Positions 10,601 to 15,924 of a stretch of DNA of 15,924 nucleotides are shown here, piece by piece. The notes under the pieces are model-generated. The model saw nothing but the letters and a program-made list of their open reading frames with translations, did not search any database and was not told the DNA's origin. Origin of the DNA: Isohypsibius dastychi (Eukaryota > Tardigrada > Eutardigrada > Parachela > Isohypsibiidae); NCBI GenBank assembly GCA_034696485.1, contig JAQIWT010000712.1, positions 1 to 15,924 on the forward strand. The letters are read 5' to 3'. Numbering within the stretch: the first letter of the stretch is position 1; every line of letters begins with the position of its first letter. A program made the position numbers and the translations under genes.

Positions 10601-11503
10601 GTGCTTAAGGCAGTGCGATACTTGGATAGTGATACAACTGCGGATTACATTATCCGAAATATTATACAACAATATGGGGTACCAGACAATATAACTACCG
10701 ACAACGGATCGAACTTTAAGTCTGGGATGATGGAACAATTATTCCATTGGTTGGGATTAAAACATGTAAAAATATCACCACTACACCCAGCTAGTAATGG
10801 ACAGGTCGAACGATACATGTCGGAAGTCAAGATTTATCTATCGACGCAAATAAAGGCAGATCAATCTGATTGGTGTGAATTTGTACCATGGATGGCTTTC
10901 AAACATAATGTGACAAAAAGCAGAACCACGAACTATTCACCATTTAAGATAAATTATGGTGTCGAAGCGAGACTACCAATTGATACTTGGCTCAGTCATA
11001 TTGACACAGATGGAGATCTGGTATCTGACTATGACATGTATGTTCAAAGAATGCAAGCAATTTATAATGAGGTCTGTGAAGAAGTATTTACGAGAATACA
11101 CTTCGCGCACTTAAAAACCAGAGATAGGTTCAACAAAATGCATAGGCACGTAGAATTCAAAAGAGGTCAGAAGGTGCTCATTCTACGAAATGTCTATAAA
11201 AGACACGAAAGCCCCAAAATTGCGTATAAATGGATCGGACCATTTACAGTGAGTGGCGCGATTAATACGAATACGTACGAGATTTACTGGGATGGTAACA
11301 AGGCGAATACGCTAATGAAGGTACACGTAAGTCAAATGAAAGAGTACCACGAACGAGAACCAGGAGTAAAAACTAGATCGAAATCACAGACGGAAGAAGA
11401 GGAGCTAGACGGTTTACTACCTCAATACCGTATTCGGAAAAATCCAGGTAAAGAAACGATAACATTGAAAAAAAGTGTCGGAGGGCAGAGAAAGGTCAAA
11501 TAA
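4601..11503 (+). CDS. pol: Pol polyprotein: degenerate PR, PR, SH3-like, RT, RNase H, integrase
   Basis: The open frame runs from after a TAG at 4598-4600 and is expressed by -1 shift from gag. Residues are numbered from the GTG at 4628 (2291 codons); the first in-frame ATG is only at 4721. Order: charged linker 1-312; retropepsin-like domain without DTG 313-430; active retropepsin 497-615 with DTGA at 525-528 and YIGFDFLMG at 599-607; class II SH3 ligand-like PPAVPRR 734-740; SH3-like domain 774-831; pre-RT beta-rich domain about 910-975; reverse transcriptase about 1125-1345 with D1222, LPFGL from 1254 and YIDD 1284-1287; RNase H about 1430-1555 (D1436, E1478, D1507, D1550); acidic then basic linker about 1556-1780; integrase with H1895, H1902, C1932, C1935, core D1965, D2025, E2061 (D-D-35-E) and GPF at 2204-2206. 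No chromodomain is visible. All catalytic residues of PR, RT, RNase H and IN are present and the frame is unbroken, so the element may be recent or active. Confidence 0.95.
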   Translation, partial: VKFEKPEGAVKQGDTVPTDRIPAKPPDNEEDSQEDNKSEIMKHFKKKFAKEDDDTMSMIGDRLDKTTVRTHRRRKETMKDETTVRKRKDNTIEPIPSSQNKKVDKLEQEGKTEIKRKKIGFKTDEKAKMERHPTEIETATYVRPNQAMTRWEKGKREEIKRRADKLRREQNIPVKETKVKVKCEQCEIERREKIAELGEKIMSKIGRRQMKESVGEIIQSKSMGEVLVKNWGTEGQYYMDMINKETDLVISKLMAELAQLADPEGEVEMEEMEVLCKESELEWESQSIANGDPSVNAAYKDLDEMQHKEGIVNEELKNPVQMRYVKKYCTWKVKVNGRECEARLVTSSRISIIPRKMLESLGLEIPKEKRIVTILDYMGNPRITELATIEVDLEIPVGKDKVTPTRKFKFYVMESVIPQVIFGANCLEEFGLGFNFLTETFEYENPTVHGIPLDSKLQAAGHKQSDDENIEFRGQVISEEEEVLARQSTAEEVPTPTETELPGETMYGVLPKGYRGAMIFDVKLNGYDFKSIFDTGATLSTITREECIKRGFLIEQMSSKYGRWFTVSCFGERKALPMQRTSLTVEIGGMKYQHKFWIEDGKPGGTIYIGFDFLMGKDITFKFNTNEMILSQADPITGLIRSSNITMFGNRDAVENKKPDFEDQMAKMIWKNEEMLDVDEEDNGEWIRDRQANYLKVVEDFEPLEEEAKDNWVNFLTGDENDKDKYREDTIKEWIRRCDKLNPPAVPRRVVLMSNGKRDIYPEIDNKSYMPIWDVNEWTKGKLVTSVWQYNARSNSEMTTDTGDPLIIVVPHGTGGNAGWTKVMGFNRMGWIPSTYLVPTPGIHPIHRDLATMFWEKILKSQGFKIPEDKIKTEKGPEVQEKQVEVSKCRKIVTTKEMDLIVAHQAIIDGKDDSIVVVRMDWELKNFTGDMVATIFRPRWNEGWYFMDAILKFKNGLALLRVQNTRPYRKSLERNTKLGTVEVMVEISEEEYMARQFIREQANGFLCRCEHCTRWLENLSLIYGLQNKISASDKQNFYWLDEDEKIAHQKAMESALTVATRSEDLDTGPLKAEPIVLGVCKETGSRTVDGMNLIGTEKLTKEMADAVQNMFVKVPEVLPTKAHPVGDTKLITHRIETTCHPITQPPRPMAHKDKLELERIIGEYLKSGVVKKSRSPWSSPVSFVKKKGGETRMVCDYRRLNSVTKADVYPLPRIDQILDAIGKATWFTSIDMNQGFHQIPIEKEDQEKTAIKTPIGLYEYTRLPFGLCGGPATFQRLMNQVLGDMLYVECMCYIDDILIFANTFEELTRRTEKVLERLRDARLTIKLKKCTFAQREIFFLGHMVDEHGMRMDPAKIKAMKEFPVPKKLKDVQSFIGVCTYYRKFIENFAAMAKPLTDLNRGSKKFQWGEKEQQAFEKLRDEMCTQGEKRVLARFDPELKTEVRCDSSREGIGAILVQYHDVGWRPIAYMSRKLNASQAEKWSIPELELWAVVSALQTFRTYLESIPHPKKFTVVTDQQSLTSLKNMKRPGQRQARWQLFLDQFDFIVVHKPGHLNLDADALSRNPVDEAVPEGEEDITELRCFESKLKEQRRLGLKIFLDEPEDEGNWVESGSEEALMEDKDVRKLIREKYDKSKEQWLDELYGDNLDEVIEQGMILRPRGITEERMLELLSDEVFEAVGKEIEQEQHYLAQCERKFVRNFWKATTEDEYDLPEELEKLSSLPEIEDLEVSDRETEEENDESEDSQPSKKQKSRRGKPKNTDPDYEEVNPKLKLKPRDVKVPKRKTKWMDWERPPPKPVEAPPEPQIMMNEKGEKEYMYLFSEESHGYKGWRDAQLDDEFGKRFISLFEESIPQPPASESEKSKKLSFCLVDGILHRIRRLKDKEKKLVYVPSKMRKALLKDIHDSVAGGHGGVWTTASIIRDRAWWPTAVADIVKYVQTCDACQRRKSPKALTPGMLQHPTPPYRKFQWWHIDACGPFNASDRGKVYVLVAIDAFSKTMVLKAVRYLDSDTTADYIIRNIIQQYGVPDNITTDNGSNFKSGMMEQLFHWLGLKHVKISPLHPASNGQVERYMSEVKIYLSTQIKADQSDWCEFVPWMAFKHNVTKSRTTNYSPFKINYGVEARLPIDTWLSHIDTDGDLVSDYDMYVQRMQAIYNEVCEEVFTRIHFAHLKTRDRFNKMHRHVEFKRGQKVLILRNVYKRHESPKIAYKWIGPFTVSGAINTNTYEIYWDGNKANTLMKVHVSQMKEYHEREPGVKTRSKSQTEEEELDGLLPQYRIRKNPGKETITLKKSVGGQRKVK
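4610..4667 (+). promoter_or_regulatory. -1 ribosomal frameshift signal with H-type pseudoknot (gag to pol)
   Basis: In gag frame the sequence reads G AAA AAC at 4610-4616, an X XXY YYZ-like heptamer whose A-site slip (AAC to AAA) is ideal; the P-site slip (AAA to GAA) has one mismatch. After a 5-nt spacer (4617-4621) comes a 9-bp stem: 4622-4630 (GGCGCAGTG) with 4642-4650 (CACTGTGCC), one G-U pair. Loop bases 4634-4638 (CAGGG) are complementary to 4663-4667 (CCCTG), giving a 5-bp second stem, with connecting loops of 3, 3 and 12 nt. The gag stop TGA (4629-4631) begins inside stem 1. The two frames overlap only at 4601-4631, and the heptamer lies in that interval. The structure was found by eye; no folding energy was calculated. 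Confidence 0.8.
5564..5917 (+). other. degenerate retropepsin-like domain (first of a tandem pair)
   Basis: Pol residues about 313-430 align by eye with the active protease that follows. LVTSSRISIIPR (335-346) falls on FDTGATLSTITR of the active copy, so the catalytic Asp is replaced by Val336 and the Gly by Ser338. IFGANCLEEFG (412-422) falls on YIGFDFLMGKD. The Ile/Ser/Ile-Ile-X-Arg pattern and the C-terminal (I/V)-G-X-(D/N)-X-L pattern are kept. Likely an inactive duplicate that keeps the fold; a dimer partner or regulator is possible. Confidence 0.7.
6116..6472 (+). other. active retroviral-type aspartic protease domain
   Basis: Pol residues about 497-615 hold the DTGA active-site motif at 525-528 after hydrophobic FKSIF, followed by LSTIT, and a C-terminal YIGFDFLMG helix motif at 599-607. 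This is the layout of Ty3/gypsy retropepsins, which work as homodimers and cut Gag and Gag-Pol into mature proteins. Confidence 0.9.
6947..7120 (+). other. SH3-like domain inside Pol
   Basis: Pol residues about 774-831 (about 58 aa, the normal SH3 size) match the SH3 pattern in order. SVWQYNARS (777-785) fits the ALYDYEA(R) segment; TGDPLIIV (793-800) fits the KGD-h-h-h-V strand; AGWTKV (809-814) fits the W-W-X-(A/G) strand; RMGWIPSTYLVP (819-830) fits G-X-(I/F)-P-S-N-Y-V. The peptide-binding positions are kept: W779 (Tyr in most SH3s), Y781, W811, P824, Y827. It is not the SH3-fold C-terminal domain of integrase, which lies 1400 residues later. Function is inferred: binding a proline-rich partner, perhaps PPAVPRR at 734-740 of the same protein. 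Confidence 0.75.
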
Positions 11504-11526
11504 AATTGACCATTACGACGTAGCAG
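11448..11526 (+). other. candidate alternative intron joining pol to ORF3
   Basis: CAG|GTAAAG at 11445-11453 is a good donor. The acceptor is ACGTAG (end 11523) or GTAGCAG (end 11526), a NAGNAG pair. Both keep ORF3 in frame after the phase-1 donor. The acceptor lacks a strong pyrimidine stretch, and one of three phases would fit by chance, so support is modest. Retention of the intron gives normal Pol. Confidence 0.35.
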
Positions 11527-12110
11527 ATGAAGAAACCGCTTTACGAAGGCTGGATGAAACGGACCGAAATAGTTCTGAAAACGACACGGCAGAACCAGAA
11601 AAGACGACGCAAGACGGGAAAACAACGAAAACACCGGGGATAACGCCAGGGTTAACCCAGAAAGCAAACGGACCAGGACCGGTAACGAGAAGCGCAGTCA
11701 AGGCAAAAACCGACCCGAACCGTACCGTTGAGCCGACCGCGAAACCAGCGCTGGCGGCTAAAGACAATTCAGTCGAGCAGTCAGAACCTCAAAGGATTTC
11801 GAAAACCAAACCGGGTGTAGAACTTCTGTCAGATTCCGATTGCGACGATATTCCGATTATTCGGGATTTCTACGAACCAGAGCTCGAACCAGGACATCCT
11901 CTTATTTCAACAAAGAGGACGGGACACAAGAAGCGATTCTCAGTGCTGACCAGCGATTTCCGAAGGAAGAAGGACGAATCTCAAGGTAAGGACGTGTTAG
12001 AAAATCTTTTGAGAAATGTTCCGATAAGTCCAGTAGAGCCAGGAGCAGGAGATAATATGGTTCTGACCAGGGCGGCCAAAAGGAAACTTCAGAATCAGGC
12101 GAAATCTTGA
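11469..12110 (+). CDS. ORF3, ATG-less charged protein overlapping the end of pol
   Basis: The frame opens after a TGA at 11466-11468 and runs to 12110. It overlaps pol by 35 nt and is in the +1 frame relative to it. No ATG occurs until near its end, so it needs splicing or frameshifting. A donor CAG|GTAAAG in pol (cut after 11447, phase 1) and acceptors at 11523 or 11526 would remove 76 or 79 nt and join Pol to ORF3 in frame, bypassing the pol stop. A +1 shift at the seven A's of 11468-11474 is the alternative. The product is about 210 aa, rich in Lys, Thr, Pro and Glu, with no membrane segment. It holds a VELLSDSDCDD stretch (SUMO-interaction-like, weak) and basic Thr-Arg tails (VTRSAVKAK, LTRAAKRK) like the C-tails of Gag and Pol. 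I do not recognise a family. Its codon and base composition resembles pol. Confidence 0.6.
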   Translation, partial: KKVSEGRERSNKIDHYDVADEETALRRLDETDRNSSENDTAEPEKTTQDGKTTKTPGITPGLTQKANGPGPVTRSAVKAKTDPNRTVEPTAKPALAAKDNSVEQSEPQRISKTKPGVELLSDSDCDDIPIIRDFYEPELEPGHPLISTKRTGHKKRFSVLTSDFRRKKDESQGKDVLENLLRNVPISPVEPGAGDNMVLTRAAKRKLQNQAKS

Positions 12111-12165
12111 TATTGCGAAATTGAAATTTTGTTCTATTGCTTCTGGTCTAGCGGTGGCTTCAAAG

Positions 12166-12203
12166 TTGCCCTATTCCGAAGTTAAAAATGTTTTTTAACT
12201 TCG
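12166..12203 (+). repeat. hairpin box, copy A
   Basis: The box TTGCCCTATTCCGAAGT (12166-12182) runs into an inverted repeat: 12177-12188 (CGAAGTTAAAAA) pairs with 12192-12203 (TTTTTAACTTCG), 12 bp with a tiny loop. It is identical over 17 nt with copy B at 12314-12330. Spacing between the two boxes is 148 nt. Confidence 0.75.
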
Positions 12204-12313
12204 AAATATTATTCGCGTGGTGGAAGATATGGAAAATCAAGAAATAATGTCGGGAAACCGTTGCGGGGTCTTCACTTGGGTCGCCAGATTTTTCTGAGGT
12301 CTTGGGTTCAAGC

Positions 12314-12349
12314 TTGCCCTATTCCGAAGTCAAATCATGTTTTGACTTC
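12314..12349 (+). repeat. hairpin box, copy B
   Basis: The same 17-nt box occurs at 12314-12330. Bases 12326-12334 (GAAGTCAAA) pair with 12341-12349 (TTTGACTTC), 9 bp with a 6-nt loop. Relative to copy A, one stem pair changed from T-A to C-G on both strands, a compensatory change that points to a conserved RNA or DNA hairpin. Confidence 0.75.
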
Positions 12350-12395
12350 AGAAAATGAAACGTGATCATTCAATAACGCAAATTCTGGTTGTAGA

Positions 12396-14412
12396 ATGTC
12401 GCAGCCACCGAAATGGACTCCGAACAAGGAACGTTTGATAGCCATGGCGAATCGTGATTTAAAGGTACAAGCCCAACCACCGCCGCCACCTCCAAAAAAG
12501 CAGAAAGTCGAGACGCCAACAACATCGTATGCGTCGGTAGCCAGTGCTGGAATTATGGGTTCTGGCTATGTCATCCCAAAGAATCCAACTCCAGAAAAGC
12601 CGTCTCGCTGGATCACCGAAGAAGATCTGAATACCATGTGCACCGAAGCTTATTATGATGGGCTGAAGGAGGGAATCAAGGATGGAGCTGCGAATAAATA
12701 TATTCGCAAGAAGGATGGAGCGATTATGACGATCACGAGAGGACGTTATCGCGATGCTGAAATGTTTGTTCCAGCTGGAGCCAGGTTGGCGGAAAAGCGG
12801 GAATCATATGTGAAGGAGATTGGATTCTGGCACTCTCAAAAGAAGAAAATGCAGGAGCGGCTTGATCGTTTCGACCAGGAAATGGCGGAGGAAGCTCGTC
12901 GGGAAGAAATCGCTGCGATCGCAAATGGTATTACGGAAAAGCCAACCGGAAATGGAAATGTCGAATTGTTTGGAGAAGTCGAAGTGATGGGAGAAGTCTG
13001 GAACCCAATCCAACCGGGAGAATGGGAGCCAGATTTTATGCCAGGTACAAAATCTCGTTTAAAAATAAATACGATCAACGTTGTGGTTTGGAAAATTAGA
13101 AACGGAATAAATCGTTACGATAATAAAATAACCGGATTTTATTTGCAGTGTTGAATGTGGGAGAAGCGCATCTCCAACAATACTGTGGAATGCAAGTTGT
13201 GGTGCCAAAAGGGCTGGTCATCGTCAATAATGTCCCAACTCTATCGGATTGTAATCAGCCATTAAATCCCCAAGGAATGCAACAGCTGATTCAATGGACG
13301 GCGAGACAGCGTCAAGGAATTAAGATGCGTCATGATGAAAGTTTGAAAACAATGCCGGTGGATCAGATGGGACATCAGGACGTTTTGCCACCGGTTGCCG
13401 TGCCACAAATCCTGGTGGATAACCGCAAACAAGTTGAGGTTGGAAGTCGCGAATATTACGACGGACTTCGTCCTGGAAAAGAGAAGACTTCGGATATCCA
13501 GTGGGCCGCGTTTACGCATGTACCGCCGTTGATCGACCATCCGTTCTCGCCTGTCACTTCGGCTGTTGTTAAAATCTTGAAGGACGAAGCACAAAAGGCC
13601 GAAGAAATGGTGGTTGAAGTCCCGGAAATTTCAGATCGAGGAGAACAGCTTGTGGTCGGAAGAGATGGAAAGCCGTGTTGGGAGGAAATCCCAGACGATC
13701 TGGTGGAACCGAAATCTCGAAGCAGGCGTAAGTGAAAACCTTATTCGAGTAGAAAATAAATTTTTGGGTGTTTTTCCCGATTGCATATCATTATTTCGAA
13801 ACGGATGATAAGTTGCTAGAAATAATCAGAGACGGATAAGTGTTTTTCGAAGAAATACATCCTAAAATAATACAAATAATGTTTGCAGGAAACAACCCGA
13901 CAGCATCTATGCTGAATGGCGACCGGCCAGAACATTATGAGGATTTGGACGAGAAAGAAATTCAAGAGGCGTTATCCGATCGAGGATTCACTTTACTTCG
14001 AACTTGGTGGACCGGAAACGTTCAACAGGATCAGGAGTTAGACCGAAAAATGGATCATGCCTGCAAGCTTCGCGCGCAAGCCATCGTAGCTGGGGTCTAC
14101 GATTGGGAGGATTTCGAAGGAGAGCTGATGGATTTGATTACCGGATCGGTCACTCTCAAGCGTTTTGTTTTGCGTGGATTTGAACTGGACATCAGCCCAG
14201 CCACAGTTGGAAAAGAGGAACCACGGCTGGAAGACGTCATTGACTCTTATGCTGTGTTGCCAGAGCCGATCGCTAACCCGGATGATAGCGGTGTCATTTT
14301 GGAAAATTGGGAGGCTGACACCGAAGGAAAAGAACCGGAAGCGCAAACGGATTTCCCAGCCGGCAGCAATGAAAACCCGATCGAGCTCGATAATTTGGAA
14401 ATCAGCGACTAA
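12396..14412 (+). CDS. three-exon accessory gene, 583 aa, unknown function
   Basis: Best read as exons 12396-13044, 13149-13727 and 13889-14412. Both introns are phase 1, have GT...TTTGCAG borders, and the joined exons make exactly 584 codons with no stop. The ATG at 12396 lies one base after a TTGTAG acceptor, typical of spliced-leader or 5'-exon use in nematodes. Protein features: poly-Pro with basic residues (PPPPPPKKQK, about 28-37, both NLS-like and SH3-ligand-like); SYASVASAG (about 44-52); charged helix about 135-175; a YYDGL motif twice (residues 86-90 and 319-323, the first followed by KEG, the second by RPG); acidic C-terminal third. No signal peptide, membrane segment or catalytic motif is visible, so it is not an obvious envelope. 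Base use is less A-rich than gag-pol, suggesting separate origin. I do not recognise the family. Confidence 0.75.
13045..13148 (+). other. intron 1 of the accessory gene (104 nt)
   Basis: Donor CAG|GTACAA, acceptor TTTTATTTGCAG, AT-rich body, phase 1. Without splicing, the frame from 12396 stops at 13152-13154, four bases past the acceptor, and the next frame starts with no ATG. This is what an intron predicts. Confidence 0.85.
13728..13888 (+). other. intron 2 of the accessory gene (161 nt)
   Basis: Donor GC|GTAAGTG, acceptor AATGTTTGCAG, AT-rich body, phase 1. The unspliced frame stops at 13733-13735, inside the intron. Joining restores the frame that continues to the TAA at 14412. Confidence 0.85.
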
Positions 14413-15108
14413 AGTAACCGCGAATAATAATGTTGTGACCAGGTTTTCTTTTGGATTACTGGGAAGAATTTTGGGTTAAATAAGATTTTGTAATGATTTA
14501 TGAGCAAAGTTATGAAATAGAAGCGAAGTGTTCAGTAACAAGCGTTCTCGAATTGAGCAGTTTGGAAGAAACCTGGTGAACAAAACGGGTGAAATGGAAT
14601 GTTCGGTTCGGTAACAATAGACACAACCGAAAGGTCACGAGTCTCCAACACAGGCAAAAAACACCGAGTGTAAAACAGGACAGATGGCGTTTCCGCAGCT
14701 TTCTTTTGCACAAATGCATTATGGTGGCTGATGAAATGTGCCTGTTTGGTAAAAAACAGAGCCCCAAGCATTCAAATAATTATAAAATGAAGGAATAAAA
14801 GAGGTCGAATCAGGAAAACGCGGAATTCGGAGTATGGTCTATCGTTTTACAATATTTGAATGCCCGCCAGGTGGCGTGTCGGTACGGGTGCTCGAAAGGT
14901 CACCGCCAACACCAGTGACCAAGTTTGTTCTCTTCGTGATCCAAACCAAAAAACGCAGCGAAACGAAGTTAAAACCAAGTCACTTTATTGTCTAGTGAAT
15001 AAAACCCAGTCAGGAGCAAGGTGACAGAAAAGTTACCATAAAATCTTCGTGCTCGATTTTCGAAAAGTCACATAAAATCAGAAAGCAAGAAATAAAAACC
15101 CGCTATAG
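14413..15108 (+). other. long region without a convincing gene
   Basis: About 700 nt with no coding frame I trust. It has AATAAA words at 14794-14799, 14998-15003 and 15091-15096 that could end the accessory transcript. TATAAAA at 14781-14787 could be a promoter for what follows. A 6-bp inverted repeat GGTCAC/GTGACC lies at 14898-14920 and a 5-bp TCACT/AGTGA hairpin near 14979-14998. The phrase TAAAATCTTC occurs twice (near 15039 and 15109). None of these is proof of function. Confidence 0.5.
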
Positions 15109-15162
15109 CTAAAATCTTCATGCCACAAAAAGCCACTAAAAATACCGCATACAAATTCTCAG

Positions 15163-15711
15163 CGGAAAGACAGAAAATTGAGAAATGACAGGAAAAGGTT
15201 GGAGCAAGGGAATACTGAAGATACGCTTACAAAAGAACGTGTCCCTGGAAATGAAAATTTTTTGCTCATGGACTACATGCTTCAGTGTCGACCTGGGATC
15301 GAGGTCTTGAATAATGCAAAGAAGGAAACCGGAAAAGAACGTAAGGAACCTGTTGTTGTCGCCATCAAAATGCAAGGAGTCACCATCAAAGGAAAGGTCG
15401 CCACGAACAACTGGGATCGAGCTGAGGAGACCCTGAAGATTTTGGCCAACGAATTGGACCGAGAAAGCATCTATTATTATCCAGCTGCCGTAGCTCATTC
15501 TGAATTGGCCCGAGGATTTGAGGAAACGCGCACCAAGGATTACGCCGAGAACTACGCTGGTAATTGGGAGGAAATTATGGTGGAGAACGTGTCCAAGATG
15601 AGTAAGGGAATGCGACGCCGCATGAAAGAAGTTCGGGAATTGAAGGAGTTCATTCGCGAGCACCAGTGGCATGACGAGAACCAAGCGAAGGAAATCACTG
15701 TCGTGATTTGA
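15163..15711 (+). CDS. partial or damaged accessory frame (ORF5), unknown function
   Basis: The frame is open from 15109 to a TGA at 15709-15711, but its first ATG is at 15268 (147 codons from there). Two explanations fit the missing start. A TTCTCAG acceptor ends at 15162, giving an exon that starts here in phase 0. Alternatively, a one-base indel separates it from a short ATG frame at 15120-15188 whose residues (SAERQKIEK) look continuous in character. The product is hydrophilic and helical, with basic runs (RRRMKEVRELKEF near the end) and a short IYYYPAAVA stretch; no membrane segment, no recognised domain. The TGA lies ten bases before a strong donor (GCAG|GTAAG). Base use is like the 12396-14412 gene. 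An antisense frame here is a shadow. Confidence 0.5.
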   Translation, partial: RKDRKLRNDRKRLEQGNTEDTLTKERVPGNENFLLMDYMLQCRPGIEVLNNAKKETGKERKEPVVVAIKMQGVTIKGKVATNNWDRAEETLKILANELDRESIYYYPAAVAHSELARGFEETRTKDYAENYAGNWEEIMVENVSKMSKGMRRRMKEVRELKEFIREHQWHDENQAKEITVVI

Positions 15712-15721
15712 TTACGAGCAG

Positions 15722-15872
15722 GTAAGAAGATGAGTTTTGAAATTGACCGAGTTTTGAAAGGACTTGCCACTACAGAGACGTAGTGGTTGCCCATTCCGAA
15801 GTTTTGAAAGGACTCACCTTTCAGGCTTTATTTTTATTTAAATGTCTGATTTATTCTGTTCTTTATTTATAG
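15722..15872 (+). other. candidate intron (151 nt) after ORF5, holding hairpin box C
   Basis: Donor GCAG|GTAAGA, acceptor TTCTTTATTTATAG, size like the other introns. In the ORF5 frame it is phase 1, as are both introns of the preceding gene. The bases after it stay open to the window edge. It may lie in a 3' UTR or join ORF5 (beyond its TGA) to a further exon. Confidence 0.5.
15748..15823 (+). repeat. hairpin box, copy C, with flanking hairpin and direct repeat
   Basis: A 7-bp hairpin CCACTAC/GTAGTGG (15767-15773 with 15780-15786) is directly followed by the box TTGCCCATTCCGAAGT (15787-15802), one base shorter than copies A and B. A second 7-bp hairpin TGAAAGG/CCTTTCA (15805-15811 with 15817-15823) follows. 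The words GTTTTGAAAGGACT at 15751-15764 and 15801-15814 are a direct repeat flanking the first hairpin. Confidence 0.65.
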
Positions 15873-15924
15873 AGCAGAACGGAAGCGTCGACTTATTCAT
15901 CGAACCGGAAGTCGATGTTTTCTC

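Larger units (their letters stand above)
12111..12395 (+). other. intergenic region with two hairpin boxes and a splice acceptor
   Basis: No gene is visible. The region carries two copies of a 17-nt box followed by a hairpin (listed separately) and ends in TTCTGGTTGTAG|A directly before the ATG at 12396. That acceptor could receive a spliced leader or a 5' exon from upstream. No AATAAA is seen. Confidence 0.6.

Noticed and set aside
11480-11495. Polypurine tract for plus-strand priming
   Set aside because: The run is interrupted by a C, lies inside the pol/ORF3 overlap and is not followed by an LTR-like TG start that repeats bases 1-74.
12396-14412. Envelope glycoprotein
   Set aside because: No signal peptide, membrane segment, cysteine pattern or cleavage site is visible in any exon.
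15136-15684. 182-codon minus-strand open frame over ORF5
   Set aside because: Hydrophobic but without splice or start context; it mirrors the codon pattern of the + frame, whose charged helical product is more plausible.
15888-15915. Inverted repeat TCGACTT/AAGTCGA near the right edge
   Set aside because: Seven pairs with a 14-nt loop in a short stretch at the window end; could be chance and no partner context is visible.
1-15924. CRISPR array, tRNA or rRNA genes
   Set aside because: No regularly spaced repeats and no tRNA T-loop/acceptor arrangement or rRNA-like stretch was seen on either strand.

Overview
The window looks like most of the inside of a very large Ty3/gypsy-type LTR retroelement, read entirely on the + strand, probably from a nematode genome (Caenorhabditis-like). 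The main evidence is a complete Gag, a Pol carrying protease, reverse transcriptase, RNase H and integrase in Ty3/gypsy order, a candidate tRNA primer-binding site at 77-84 directly after a possible LTR end, and a gag-pol overlap built like a textbook -1 frameshift site. The nematode assignment is inference. It rests on short AT-rich introns ending in TTTGCAG-type acceptors and on an ATG placed one base after an acceptor.

Layout. 1-74: possible 3' end of the 5' LTR. 77-203: primer-binding site and leader. 204-4631: giant gag (1475 codons) with a long coiled-coil N-terminal half, a retrotransposon-type capsid domain and two zinc knuckles. 4601-11503: pol in the -1 frame, with no usable ATG at the junction, reached through slippery GAAAAAC (4610-4616), a 5-nt spacer and a 9-bp stem that can fold into an H-type pseudoknot. 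Pol order: degenerate retropepsin-like domain, active retropepsin (DTGA), an SH3-like domain, a pre-RT domain, RT (YIDD), RNase H, a long acidic/basic linker, integrase (HHCC, D-D-35-E, GPF). 11469-12110: a third frame without ATG that overlaps the end of pol.

The part after pol is unusual. 12396-14412 holds a gene best read as three exons with two phase-1 introns, giving exactly 584 codons; I recognise no family. 15109-15711 holds another open frame with no good start and with a TGA just before a splice donor; it looks partial or damaged. A 17-nt box tied to hairpins occurs twice at 12166-12352 and once more, altered, at 15787-15823. I see no second copy of bases 1-74 downstream of pol. If those bases are LTR, the 3' LTR lies beyond the window and the spliced accessory genes are inside the element.

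How the parts would work together (known for the families, inferred here): Gag forms the particle, about 1-10% of ribosomes shift to make Gag-Pol, the protease processes it, RT/RNase H copies the RNA and integrase inserts the copy. The most distinctive feature is an SH3-like domain inside Pol, with a class II SH3 ligand motif about 35 residues before it. No envelope-like protein (signal peptide, membrane segment) is visible.
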